The translations under genes were made by a program, and so were the position numbers. Positions 41,486-52,979 of a stretch of DNA of 64,000 bases are shown here, in pieces. This stretch comes from Dipteris shenzhenensis (lineage: Eukaryota > Polypodiophyta > Polypodiopsida > Gleicheniales), in NCBI GenBank assembly GCA_047967505.1, contig CM106540.1; one strand, 5' to 3'. The first letter of the stretch is position 1. Each line of letters opens with the position of its first letter. Below the pieces are notes generated by a model. The model was not told the DNA's origin. It saw only the letters and a program-made list of their open reading frames with translations, and searched no databases.

Positions 41486-42315
41486 ACATTTGCTATGTTT
41501 GATCTTGGTCTTCTGCACTACTATTTGGGCATCCAATTTGCTAGCAGTGAGGGGAGCATTTTGATGTCACAATCCAAGTACATTAATCCAAGTACATTGG
41601 ACAGCTTTTGCAGCATTTTCAGTTTGAGGATTGCAAGCTAGTATCCACACCATTAGAGACTGGTTTTCACTTCTCTTTTGAGGATGGCAGGTACATGTGA
41701 TGTCACTCTCTATCAGTAGGCAGTTGGTTGTTTGATTTACCTATGCCATACGAGACCTGATCTACAGTATGCCGTCTGATAGTTGAGCAGATACATGCAC
41801 ATCCCATCTATGCACCATTAGCATGCTGTGAAGCGTGTTTTCAGATATCTCAAAGGCACTCAACATTTAGGCCTTCTTTATGGGGCTGATACTTCACTTG
41901 TCATGCATGGATTCACTGAGAGTGATTGGGCTGGTTGTCCTGACACTCGTGTGTCACATAGTGGCAACTGTTTTATGCTTCATGTGTTTCTTGGTTCAGC
42001 AAGAAGCAGAGTACAGTTGCTACTTCTAGCTGTGAAGTTGAGTACAGAGCAGCTTTTACAGCTACAGTGGAGTGTGTTTGGCTTCGACAGCTACTTGCAG
42101 ATCTTTGTGCATGTCAGATTGCTCCTACCGTCATCTTCATTGATAGTCAGAGTGCTTTGGCTGTTGCACGGAATCCAGTTTTCCATGCTCGCACAAAGCA
42201 CATTGAGGTTCACTATCACTATGTCAGAGAGCGATTATCAGCAGGTGATATTGAGTTGTCTTATGTTCCCACTGAAGACAACTTGGCATATCTTTTTACA
42301 AAGGCTCTACCTTGA
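41486..42315 (+). pseudogene. Copia III RT end and RNase H
   Basis: DLGLLHYYLGIQFA, HAVKRVFRYLKGTQHLGLLYG, ESDWAGCPDTR and, after a frameshift, VEYRAAFTATVECVWLRQLL, FIDSQSALAVARNPVFHARTKHIEVHYHYVRE and YVPTEDNLAYLFTKALP (42067-42315). Typical copia RNase H. Several stops in the first part. Confidence 0.85.
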
Positions 42316-42489
42316 CCTAAGTTTGAGGCTTTTTGGCAAGCTTTAAACTTAGTACCTTTTGTAACTTGATTTGTTGTACTCTGTACAATCATAGGTTCCT
42401 ATATTCCTACGAGACGAACGTGTGCAACCATGACACTAGCTAGATATTTAGGTATCCTGAGCCATGTCCAGGATACTTCAGCCCATACC

Positions 42490-42782
42490 ATGGAGGGGGC
42501 TTTGTAGGCCATCTCATGGGCTATCCATAGATGCCACTTATACCTTGGTATGTGTCTTGTAGGCCTAGTTATAGTCAGTTAGGACTATTGGTACACTTAG
42601 TTTATGTACCATCTAGGTCAATTAGGACACTTAGTCCAATTAGGGCATTTAGCCCTAGGGTTTTGTTATGTTGGCTCTCCCTTGAGCATCCACACTTCAG
42701 TTTTGCAGCAATCTATTACATCATCTTGTTTTTCTTCTTCTTGCTTCCATTTTTGAGCTTCCATTGCTTCCTACACCCAACA
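42490..42782 (+). repeat. Copia III polypurine tract and 3' LTR
   Basis: TGGAGGGGG at 42491 precedes an LTR that I place at 42503-42782 (TGTAGG..CCCAACA, about 280 bp). The end matches copia I. Confidence 0.6.
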
Positions 42783-43129
42783 AAATGTTTCCACCTCTGT
42801 TGATGGCGGGAGAGCGTCCTGAGCTGTCAAAAAGAGATTCTTTGCCATGCTCAGTAAAGAAGCTTGCATGAGACGTCTGCACCCCACTGCTGAAAAGAGC
42901 TCGGTTGTCTTTCTTGGGCGTCAGGGGAGGGAACCGTACTAGTTTTGCCTGTAGTTCAGGCTCAAAATGTGAGAGGGTACGATTTTAGATAGGAACTCCC
43001 ATCAAGATCACCTCCATCGCCATCACTGTCCATCTTTCTTCACCAGAATAGTTTATGAAGGTGTTCACTTGTGTCGTATTTTTGTGTGAAATCTTTTAAA
43101 GAAGTGTGAGCAATGTGCATTGGATTGCG
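42783..43129. other. Short stretch between copia III and an inverted LINE
   Basis: 350 bases, partly protein-like on the plus strand (SKRDSLPCSVKKL) but interrupted by stops. No family recognised. Confidence 0.3.
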
Positions 43130-44860
43130 TTGTCATTTTATGTGAAATTATATCTCGAATAACAAAATTGTTGAATGCATTTTATCCAACAAAAGGTGGT
43201 CCAGTGTAGCATGATCTGCATGAAAGCTTGCCTACCCCAACGCTTTGAATTCCCCACACCTGCCTCTTGGATAACATGAGTGTTAAGTGCTGTTGGATAA
43301 GTCTTGAACATAACATGTTCAATCATGATAGTCCTAGATTTTTCCCGACTCATGGGATTCCCTTCCTTGTGAATTGGAATGGGGGAAACCCATGCAAACT
43401 GTGTCATTCAATAGCTTTGCCAAGATACGGGCTAGTGTACTAATCCCTGTGTAATGTACATCCAACAAAGCCCCTCACGATCTTTGGCTTGGCCATTATG
43501 TAGCTTGAGGGAAGCGTGTTTGATATCACCCATAGTTAAGAGTGAGCAGGAAGTAGGGTGTGTTGGATGTGGGAATTCTAGTGATGGTTGATGAGGAATG
43601 TCATAGAGTGTATGTGCGTAAACATGCCAAATGATAGGTCAATCGAGAAACTTCCATAAAAAATGCTTGCAATTGTTACTAAATAGAATGTTCAGTAGTC
43701 CTTCCTTGTTCTAACAGACTAAGTCTCTTCTTACGACGGACCAAGCTACGATATTCGTGTGGTCTTTATCACAATCGAAAGGTGATTACTGGTTTTGAAT
43801 TTGAGCTGACAGAGCAAGGCCTTGCACTCGTCTACACTCATCATCATACCAGCTATTGCAAGGGACCGATCCGATGGGTGGTGGACAAGTGGATCTAGTC
43901 GTATGAGGAAAAGACCAGATGGTGGCATCAAGTAGGGAAGTGTGATAAGTGTGGCTCTATCCTCTAGAAGTGGGATATCACCAAGGTCCTCAAGCATATT
44001 GGAGAGGCATCCTACATAGGTAGGAGCTAATATATGGTCAAAAAGAATCTCCTGGAAAGTAGCGTAAGTGGGACGGGATGAGCTCTGTAGTGGTAGTGGG
44101 ATGGATAAGCTAAAGATTAGGTATGTATGATCAGCCTCTAGGGGGTAGTTGGGGATTAGAGAAATCTATGATGTGGAAGGCGAAGGTGTAGGGGATCCTA
44201 TGATATTGTCAACTATGGTGCTCCCTCCCCCATGTGGGAAACAAGTGAGGCCACTGGAAGATGGCCATCTCTCTAGACCATTGTATATGATCAAGTCATG
44301 CATCCTACCCATATCAATAAAGGCGTGCCCATATGAGGTGACCGGATCAATGATATGCGAGAAGCCTCCCTCATGTTTATCAATGTCGAGCAACGTAATC
44401 GAGTCATGTTGAAAATCAATGAGATCCACCCAAGTCGTTTGCTGCCGCCTTTAGCGCACTAGTCCAATAAATAGGGTAATCATAATCCAGCTGAGATCTT
44501 TTGATCATTTCTCGGTACCTAGTGCTCACCAATCCTAGCATTGAAGTCTCCAAGGAGGAGGACCTCCCCAGGAATCAAAAAATCCATGATATCCGGGTAT
44601 AAGACATTGTGTGGAGATGTCTCTCCATCCTCTAGCGGCTCCCTAGCAAAACAAGAGGTCTCGAGAGGAAAGTAGCAGACTGCAACGAAAGTATCTCACA
44701 AAGATGTGCTTCTAATCCGGATCTAGCGTGTGGGTCACGTCTCTTCATGGTGATCATCCCAATGAAAGATGATCTGTACAAAACTGCTACTCCACCAGTT
44801 CGACGCACTCCCCCGCCCTCCTTGGTCTCATCCCAATTGGCAGACTCCAACCACATGCCT
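43130..44860 (-). pseudogene. Decayed LINE ORF2 (endonuclease to RT finger), minus strand
   Basis: On the minus strand: GGVAVLYRSSFIGMITMKRRDP (about 44780), then an endonuclease region with YGHAF and GLERWPSSSGLTCFPHGGGSTIVD, then a connecting block, then RT finger TIMIEHVMFK and RWGRQAF (about 43220-43330). The same blocks appear on the plus strand at 45890-47620, so these are inverted copies of one family. Many stops and shifts. Confidence 0.65.
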
Positions 44861-44884
44861 TCTGTTCCCCTAGCTTACATTGAG

Positions 44885-45530
44885 TTGTCGGTGGCTATTC
44901 TCTCCCCACTGGCCTCCCTGCTCCCCCTCCAAACCACCCACTTTCTTGCTCCCTCCAAGCCCACGAGCCTCCCTGTCCACCATCCAGCCCACGATTGCCA
45001 TCGCCAAGCTATGTTCAACTCCATCAGCCTGTTGTTGCCACTCTCCAACACACCAGTTCCATCACTCCAAATCTACATTCTAATCATGACTATGCAGGTC
45101 CAACCAACCCGCCATTGCTGTGCCAAATTCTATTCATTGTCCCACTCCAGTTCTGTGCCACGATCTGTTCCAGATCTGCTGATTGTCGCGCTCTAGATTT
45201 GCACCACAGTATTGCTTAAGCACCCGCCTCTGTTTGCGCCTTTTCTTGCTCAAAGAATATGCCCTTGTCAGCGCCATTTCTGGTTCAAGAGCCAGTCCTC
45301 ATCCACGCCATTTCTTCTCAGCCCCTTTCTTGCTGCTCCGCCATTGATTAACATGGCCCTACATTGCCAAAGCCTTCTCAGCCAGTAATTTCGAGATTTG
45401 TTCACCAGCTCCAGCCCCCTCCCCCCCAAACCTCTTTCTCTTCCACAGCCCCACATTGCGGACCATCTCAGAAAATGGAAGATGTGAAAGGGTGTGTGCC
45501 CTTTTCCCCTCCATAATTTGAGTGAGGGAA
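44885..45530 (+). repeat. Inverted repeat arm, left
   Basis: Contains phrases such as CAGGTCCAACCAACCCGCCATT and TTTCTTGCTCAAAGAATnTGCC. The same order occurs on the minus strand at 48645-49410, about 80 percent alike by eye. Codes for nothing I recognise. Confidence 0.7.
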
Positions 45531-45889
45531 ATACTATGAAAGGGATAAGAGAAGACAGCAAGCAACTTGGCAAAAGGATATATATATACCTTTGTAAGAC
45601 TAGAATAAGTCCAATCATACAAATAGACAACACTAAGAAGAAGGAAGAGAACCAACAAAAGCAGCTCAAAATCGATGATATGAATAAGCGCAGCAACCAC
45701 AGCGGCCTGCAAACTGTTAGCACAGTGGTACAAAAGGCAGCAATCACAGCAATTGCCTCAGCAGTTTTGACCTCAGCCTCGGCTTCTGCATCATCATCCA
45801 CACCCACCGTACTACCTTTGGAGGTGACAACACCATCTACCACGCTATGCCTCCACACAAATACTTTCATGGCAGTCTGCTAATTTCCT
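45531..45889. other. Stretch without identified gene
   Basis: Frames on both strands (plus 45494-45883, minus 45268-45870) overlap completely and lack motifs. It includes a TATATATA run at 45582. Possibly LINE leader. Confidence 0.35.
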
Positions 45890-47620
45890 CCACAGACCTC
45901 ACATTTAATCAAGGAGCTTCAAGAGGATGGAGAGACATATCCATACACTGTCTTATACTAGGATATGATGGATTTTTTGAGTCACGGGGACGTCCTCCTT
46001 CTTGGAGACTTCAACGCCAGGATTGCAGACCACCAGGTACCAATCATTGATTTTCAGCATGACTCGATTGCGTTGCCTGACATTGATATACATGAGGTAG
46101 GTTTCTCGCAAGTAACCACAGATCATCGTTCCCCGGTCACCTCATATGGACACGCCTTTACTCATATGGGCAGGATGCATGACCTAACCATGTACAATGG
46201 CCTAGAGAGGTGGCCCTCTTTTGGAGGGCTCACTTGTTTCCGACATGGAGGAGGGACCAGCATAGTTGACTATATCATGGGATCCCTTACCTCCCACATC
46301 ATAGATTTCTCTATTGCCCAACCACTCCCTAGAGCTGATCATACATACCTGTTTTTAATCTTACGCATCCCACTACCACCATAGAGCACATCACGTCCCA
46401 CTTACACTACTTTCCAGGAGTTTTGTTTTGATCATACACTAGCTCTTGCCTGTGCCGCTTGCCACTCTACTATGCTTGAGGACCTTGATGATATCCCACT
46501 TCTAGAGGACACAGCCATACCTCCCATCCGTTTCCTACATGATGCCGCCATCTAATCTTTCCCTCATACCACTGATTCCACCCGTCCATCACACGTTGGA
46601 TCGGTCCCTTGCAATAGCTCATATGACATGATGACAATTGCAAGGCCTTGCGCCGTGTCAACTCGGATTCGAGACCAAGCATCATCTTCTGACTACCACA
46701 CAAGAGTATCGTAGCTCAATCCATTGAGAAGAACACATACTTTATCTGTCAGAATAAGGAAGAACTACTGAATAACTATTTAGTAACAATTCCAATATTT
46801 ATTTGCAGACCTTTCTCAAGCAGAGGTCCACATCCTCTCTCATTGACCTGATAATTTTGCACACCTACTCACGAACACTCTACGACATTCCTCATCAACC
46901 CTCACCACAGACCGTCACGCATCTACCACACCGCTCACTTTTCACTACCATTGAAAACAAACATGCGCTACACAATGGCCGATCCAAAGATCATGAGGAG
47001 CTTTGTGCAAAGTTACAATTGCACATGGTATTAGTACACTAGAGTCTAGCCCCGATCTTGGCAAAGGTATTCAATGAAGCGGTTTGCAGCAGTTTTCCCA
47101 CACCTAGATCCTTAACACCATTATTTCAATTTACAAGGCACGAGATCCCATGAGTCTAGGAAACTACTGGACCATCATGATTGGACATGTTACGTCCAAG
47201 ATCTATGCAGTAGCACTTGACACTCATGTTACCCGAAAGAAAAGGGTGAGGCTTTTAGAACGATGGGGTAGGCAAGCTTTCGAGCAGATCATGCTACACT
47301 GAGAGCTGTCACTAAGGATGCCCGAACACGGAAGCAGAGAGTTTATTATTGCCTAGGTCCCGATACTCCCACGTGTATCCACAGGCTGGTGATAGTGGGC
47401 ACTCTCAACTCTAATGAGTCTTTGTATACAAAACAAGATCTTGTCTTACTTATGACTCTGAGAAATTTCCTAGCTCTGACCATAAGGTTCCATTACGGTC
47501 CCAAATGGTATAGGCAAAGGCCTTCATCCTACGAGTCTCATAGACCACGCATTCGTATGTGGACGTGTCAACAGACCCCCACCTAAATCTAGTCTTCCTC
47601 TCCTTATGCGCAGCATCCTA
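45890..47620 (+). pseudogene. Decayed LINE ORF2 (endonuclease to RT finger), plus strand
   Basis: Frame 45965-46384 carries VLLLGDFNARI, HRSPVTSYGHAFTHMGRMHDL, GLTCFRHGGGTSIVDYIMGS and ADHTYL: a LINE endonuclease with the His of the last motif kept. A linker with SRPSIIF, KSIVAQSIEKNTYFI follows, then RT finger DPMSLGNYWTIMIGHVTSK, RWGRQAF and TCIHRLVIVGTL (about 47150-47400) in broken frames. The catalytic YADD is not seen. Possibly an older relative of the TTTC-tailed family, but no 3' tail is found here to prove it. Confidence 0.7.
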
Positions 47621-47749
47621 CTCTGCAATAAGAGGGTTCGCCTCTCCTCTATCTATAAGGGAGTAAGGTCCTCATCCATGTAAAGATCGAATTGGGCCCG
47701 TAGGGATGCCAGCCTGCTTAGTGCCGCTAGTTGGACCTAAGTGTCTCTG

Positions 47750-48560
47750 AAGCGTATCACAAGAGGTTGATCTCTTGTAGGATCTCATACGACCTACGAT
47801 GCACCCTCCTCAATACCATGCTTTGGTACTCCCAAGGTGGAGGTAACAAAGGTGGTAGCATCTGAAATGGCTGACCTGGTGTCTGTGACCCTACGGACCC
47901 TAATGTCAAGAGCCTTATTGGCTCTCTGTTGTTGCTGCTCAAGTAGAGTGGCTGAAACGGTTGCCTTCACAGGCCACAACATCCACCCACTTGGAGGCCT
48001 CCTCAATGACTGTCTCCATCATGGCGATCCTCTCCTCCACTATAGAAGTTCTCCCTGGGGCTCCCTCTATGCCGAGATGGAGGTCATCCATCTCCTTCCG
48101 AGGATCAGCTGCCACTATCTGGGTTGTGAGGACATCTTGGCATATGATTTCTCTCTGACTCTGCTGCTCCTATATGAAGTGAGCATGCTCTGTCTCTCAT
48201 GCACGGAGGCGATGAACCTCCATGACAATCTGCTCCCAAGCCTCGGTGGGGATTGTGTGTACTTGAAGTGATGGGTCGGGGTAGGGCATGAAAGGGGGCT
48301 GAAGGATAAGGGGTAGCTGAGTCATAGTGGCATGAGACTGAGGGTGGTGGTGAGGAGACACTTGGAAAGTGGATGAGGTGAGTCCGGCTGTAGAGGGGAA
48401 AGGTGGCTGACTGAGGGGTGGAGGTGACAAGGAGGCATAGGGTGGTATGGTGGTTGTGGGGCTAGAAGCGCATGCCAAAGCCATCCCTGATCCTGACAAC
48501 GATGGTGATGCTGCCTCTCCATTTTGAGCTGCTCTTGTTGCTTCTCTTCCTACTTGGGCT
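47750..48560 (-). pseudogene. Broken minus-strand ORF, Pro/Ser-rich then charged helix
   Basis: The minus strand gives a 100-codon Pro/Ser/Thr-rich segment (48197-48499) followed, past a stop, by a Glu/Gln/Arg-rich, coiled-coil-like stretch (EQIVMEVHRLRA, REIICQDVLTTQIVAADPRKEMDDL). I do not recognise the family; a retrotransposon gag or LINE ORF1 is possible. Confidence 0.35.
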
Positions 48561-48644
48561 TTTCATCCTTCTTCTCAAGTCTGTCTCCTTTTGTCATGGT
48601 GCTTGCTGCTTTCTCTTTTCCCTTGCTCTCATCCTTTTAAGATT

Positions 48645-49410
48645 CTTTCCCTTGCTTAAAATTTGTGGAGGGGAGAAGGGCACACAGCCTTTCACACCTT
48701 CCATTTTCTGAGATAGGCCACAATGTGGGGCTGTGGAAGAGAAAGAGGGGGGGCTGGAACTGTTGGTAATGAGCAAGAAAGGCTTTGGGCCCGGCAAACA
48801 AATGGCAAAATCACTATATACCTAGATGAATCCAGGAACATTCCCAAACTCATCCTCTAAAAACACTAGCTGAAAGCAGGCTTTGGCAATGTAGGGCAAC
48901 AATAACCAATGGCAGAGCAGCCAGAAAGGGGCTGAGAAGGAATGGAATAGATGAGGACTGGTTCTTGAACAGGAAATAGCAATGACAGGCAGATTCTTTG
49001 AGCAAGAAAATATGCAAACAGAGGCTGGTGCGCTGGAGCAGGAGATGAGCAGGTGAAATGGTGCAGGCCAGGAAATTGTGCAGGTTTCAATGAAGACCTT
49101 GGAGCAGACTATGGCACAAATCTAGAGTAGGACAACAAGCCGATTTGGACGGGGGCACAGATCTGGAGCAGGACAATGAGGAGACTTTGGCATAGATTTG
49201 GCACAGAAATGGCGGGTTGGTTGGACCTGCACAGTCACAATTAGAATGTAGATCTGGAGCGATGGAACTGGCGCATTGGAGAGCAACAACAGGTCGATGG
49301 AGCTGAACACAGCTTGGCGATGGCAATAGTGGGCTGGAGGGGGGGCAGGGAGGTGGGTGGGGAGAGTGCAAAGCCACCCGCAGCTCTTTGTAATCAAGGG
49401 GAGTGGAAGG
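48645..49410 (-). repeat. Inverted repeat arm, right
   Basis: Minus-strand counterpart of 44885-45530. The two arms are about 3.1 kb apart. The chromovirus derivative at 49418 inserts at its outer end. Confidence 0.7.
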
Positions 49411-49714
49411 CCACATGTGTTACGTCAGCCATAATCCCGGGATCATCTGGTGTGGTTATGGTGAAGCGGGAAACCAAAGGGCTCGACAGTGCTTGCATCA
49501 ATACGGAGTGCATAAGTAAGGCCTAAATGGGCATAGTGACTCTAAGGTCCAAATGGACACATGGCACTCAAGAGAACGCCATGTGGCAGGCACTGGGCTA
49601 GGAGGGAGGATTCTAGAAGGAACTTGAAGAAAAGCAAGTTCATGTGACCAAGAGGGGAATCCGTGGCAAGGTGGATCATTGACAGCTGAGCCCTTCTTTC
49701 CGGTGTCGCAACAT

Positions 49715-49727
49715 TGGTATCAGAGCA
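49715..49727 (+). promoter_or_regulatory. Primer-binding site of the deletion derivative
   Basis: TGGTATCAGAGCA one base after the LTR; the following CAAGAG belongs to the RNase H end, so the deletion joint lies at or just after the primer site. Confidence 0.85.
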
Positions 49728-51162
49728 AGAGTTTGATATACAATTGACATATAGGAAAGGGAAGTTCAATGTGGTAGCAGACTCTCTTAGCCGAATGCCA
49801 ATTGTTAATGAATTGAGTTTTACTCAATTTCAGAATGATTTCCTAGAGTCCTTAAAGGGCAAATGTGAGTTTGATTCTCACTTCTCTGAAATATGGAAAG
49901 CGATTAAAAATAGGGATCCAACTAATCAAGAGGCTTTCACTGAGGAGTCGCATGGAAATGGCGACACACCACAGGTTGGTGATAAAGGACTTAAGTGAAA
50001 AAAATACACTATTGAAGATGGCTACCTGCTCTACAAGGGTAGAGTATGTGTCCCGGATGATAATGACATTAGGCGCCAAATCCTTTTTGAATGTCATGAT
50101 AGTCCGAGTGCTGGATACCCGGGAATTCAGAAGACATATGTGCTTCTGAAAAGACAATTCTTTTGGCCTGGAATAGGTAAGGACGTCCAAGATTATGTAT
50201 TGAAGTACCAAAAATGCTAGGTTAATAAGGCTGAATGCCTTAAGGTAGGAGGTCTCCTACACCCATTGGAGATTCCATCTGGCAAATGGAAAAGCATCTC
50301 CATGGATTTCATTGTAGGATTACCTAGGACACAGAGGGGGCACAACTCTGTGTGGGTAATTGTGGATCGGTTGACCAAGATGGCTCATTTTATTCCTGTC
50401 AGTGAAGATGTTAAAACTCCAGAATTAGCCAGGCTATTTGTGGAACATATCTATAGACTGTATGGGCTACCAGCCGCCGGTATTGTTAGCGATCGGGATA
50501 GCAAATTTAACAGACATTTTTGGAGGGTTGTGTTTAAGAGGTTGGAAACTTCATTGAATATGAGCACCACGAATCATCCATAGAGTGATGGTCAAACTGA
50601 AAGGGTCAATCAAATCATTGAGGATATGCTTCGAGCATATGTAAGTAAACGGCAAACTAATTGGGAACAGTATCTGCCCATATTAGAATTTGCATATAAC
50701 AGTGCTAAACATTTAGCTACGAGTTTTAGTCCATTCATGATGATGTATGGATTTCAACCAAGAGCCCCAATGACAGTGGGACTCGAAAAAGAGAAGGTTC
50801 AAGCAGCCAAAGACTTTCTTGAAGATATGAATCAAACACTTAAGTTAGCTAAAGATAGCATAAGAAGAGCTCAAGACAGAGCACGAAAGTATGCAAATCC
50901 CCACCGTAGAAAGTTGGAGTTGGAACTAAATGAGAAAGTCTACCTTAAGGTACCTGAATCTTCAAAATCTCTAAAGACAAGTAAATGTCCGAAGTTGTCT
51001 CCTAGGTATTGTGGACCATTCACAATACTTAAGAGGATTGGAGAACTTGCTTACAAATTAGCCTTACCTGAGGGATGTAATGTTAGTAGGCTAAAAGGAA
51101 AATTAGGAGAGTCTCCAGAGGAGGTTTCCCAATTTTGTTTTCAAGACGTAAACCATTCTTAA
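49728..51162 (+). pseudogene. RNase H tail and integrase of the deletion derivative
   Basis: A single frame to TAA 51160-51162 with only three in-frame stops: TGA 49996, TAG 50218, TAG 50581. It shows FDIQLTYRKGKFNVVADSLSR, the integrase finger (H..CHDSPSAGY, CQKC-like), SMDFIVGLPRTQRG, SDRDSKFNRHF, DGQTERVNQ and the C-terminal LSPRYCGPF, GELAYKLALPEGC. A short in-frame loss removes the HPVFH segment and no chromodomain is seen. Stops stand where Trp or Gln are expected. Confidence 0.85.
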
Positions 51163-51476
51163 GGGAAAGGGGATGTTACGTCAGCCATAATCCCGCAATC
51201 GTCTGGTGTGGTTATGGTGAAGCGGGAAACCAGAGGGCTCGACAGTGCTTGCATCAATATGGAGTGCATAAGTAAGGCCTAAATGGGCATAGAGACTCTA
51301 AGGTCCAAATGGACACATGGCACTCAAGAGAACACCATGTAGCAGGCACTGGGCTAGGAGGGAGGATTCCAGAAGGAACTTGAAGAAAAGCAAGTTCATG
51401 TGACCAAGAGGGGAATCTGTGGCAGGGTGGATCATTGAGATCTGAGCCCTTCTTTCCGGTGTCGCAACAACATGGC

Positions 51477-51481
<5 letters not shown>

Positions 51482-51508
<27 letters not shown>
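51482..51508 (+). repeat. (GA)n microsatellite
   Basis: About 13 GA units directly after the chromovirus derivative's right flank. Confidence 0.95.
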
Positions 51509-51512
<4 letters not shown>

Positions 51513-51785
51513 CTTTTCTTTCATACATTTGACAACAAAATAAAACATGGAGTCAGAATTGAAAAACTTCATCAAAATATCTAAAGCAGCAACCTTAGTT
51601 AAATGTTCATTCAAGCTTAAACTCCCCTTCCTAAACGACAAGATACAAAGGTGGTCTTGGTCTTCACAGAAATACGATACAAAAATATAGATAGTTCAAC
51701 CAATACCCACACATTGTAAAAATCCAACTTTAGTTGAGCCAAACCCAGCACTCTTCACAAGGTTTCAGTGACGTAGCTACACCAC
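51509..51785. other. Probable 3' untranslated region of a minus-strand host gene
   Basis: AT-rich, no frames; it lies downstream of the stop codon at 51786 on the minus strand. No clear poly-A signal was chosen. Confidence 0.3.
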
Positions 51786-51952
51786 TTACTCGTCAGCAAG
51801 TGCAGCATCTCTGTACTGCTCAACATGGAGCTTCTCTTGTTGCAATGCAGCAGCTTCTTTATTCTGATTATCAGCTCCAAAATCAGCAGTCGAAGCATGC
51901 ACACTTAATTTAAAAGACAGGGATTTCCTTGCCGGCCCTCCTCTGTAGCCTA
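51786..51952 (-). CDS. Putative last exon of an unidentified host gene
   Basis: The minus strand reads a good acceptor (TTTCTGTTTGCAG) at 51953 and then about 54 codons to TAA 51786-51788: GGPARKSLSFKLSVHAST, NKEAAALQQEKLHVEQYRDAALADE. The composition is protein-like and unlike the transposons. The family is not recognised. Phase with the upstream candidate exon could not be settled. Confidence 0.4.
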
Positions 51953-52120
51953 CTGCAAACAGAAATGAGCAATCAATGAATACCAGACACATGTGCTCAC
52001 GTAGGCGTACATACAAATGCCCATTTAGGTTAGGGCTGATAGTTTAGTGATTATGGCCCTGGCTAAACACGTCCCTTGAATTTTCCATCCCTTATCTGCA
52101 GTAAACACAGCCTGGTACTG

Positions 52121-52232
52121 ACTTTTGAAATTGCCTTTTTAAAGATACGTTTGGATCATTTGTGTAGAGTATTTCATCTAAGACCCAATCTGCACCACTG
52201 CTAAGTAAGTTCTTCTCCTCTTGAAAGAAGAA
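52121..52232 (-). CDS. Putative internal exon of the same host gene
   Basis: An open stretch EEKNLLSSGADWVLDEILYTNDPNVSLKRQF-like is flanked by a CTTCTTTCAAG acceptor-like and a GTCAGT donor-like site. No family recognised. The reading phase does not obviously match the exon at 51786, so either the splice sites or the exon call may be wrong. Confidence 0.3.
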
Positions 52233-52274
52233 ATAACTTGACCTTGCAACAAATATTTCAATGTAGAGTTCCAT

Positions 52275-52979
52275 ACGACAATCAAATGATGGCCCTTAGT
52301 AGTGCACCTTTCGTTAAAACACACAAAATGTTTTCTCGAGGCTGAGTTGGCTTAAAATAGAACTGTGTCAGATATATGACCCGTTACGCATGCGACAAAG
52401 AAATTGGAAAGGTAACAATGTTTGAGAGACACCAATTTTGGTTGACCACTTACAACTCGAGTGCTTGCTACAAACAAATTCGAAAGGTCTCAGAGGCGCT
52501 AAAATGAGCTACGAAGCACTTCTTGAGCTACACGTCCCTTCAGCTGGAAAGTGGACCAGAAAGACCAGCAACCAAAATACGAGGCACTTACTGAAATGGC
52601 TGACCGGCAGCTCATGTGATAGCGGCGGCAATATAAGCGCCCTGTTCCTTCCCAGAGGATCACTGAGATGGGAAGAAGTAAGTTGAATATTACCACGTAT
52701 GGTAAGGAATTTAGTCATTTCTTCTTGCAGCAAGCAGTTCTTTCTCAGCCCAATCCTCTGAGGGGAGCATGCAAATCTGTGTATCTTGGACCAGCAGTCA
52801 TTGCCAATGGGTAGAATGAATCCTTCCGACGAAAAGCTCAGTGGTGGATGGTCACTCACTCATGCAAAGTTCAAAGTCCGGTCGTTCGGATTTTGGCTTA
52901 TCCGCGAAGCACTACCAACGATTTGCGCCAAGTGGCCAAAGCCCGATTGTTTAGTTAGTCACTCACAGGGCACATCCGC
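52275..52979. other. Possible 5' part of the minus-strand host gene
   Basis: On the minus strand an ATG near 52617 reads MSCRSAIS followed by GTAAGT, a consensus donor, and could be a short first exon. Other frames (52509-52859 minus) have no motifs. Confidence 0.25.

Larger units (their letters stand above)
49418..51469 (+). mobile_element. Chromovirus deletion derivative, 2.05 kb, with perfect TSD
   Basis: 296-bp LTRs of equal length (49418-49713 and 51174-51469; TGTTACG..GCAACA) with an ACATG duplication at 49413-49417 and 51470-51474. I count 13 LTR differences, about 4.4 percent. Internally the primer site abuts the end of RNase H directly: gag, protease and RT are gone. What remains is one frame with integrase. 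Confidence 0.95.

Noticed and set aside
45268-45883. Opposed 200- and 129-codon frames
   Set aside because: They overlap fully on opposite strands, lack motifs and lie in or beside a repeat arm.
51482-51508. GA tract as promoter element
   Set aside because: A plain microsatellite beside an insertion; no downstream gene start.
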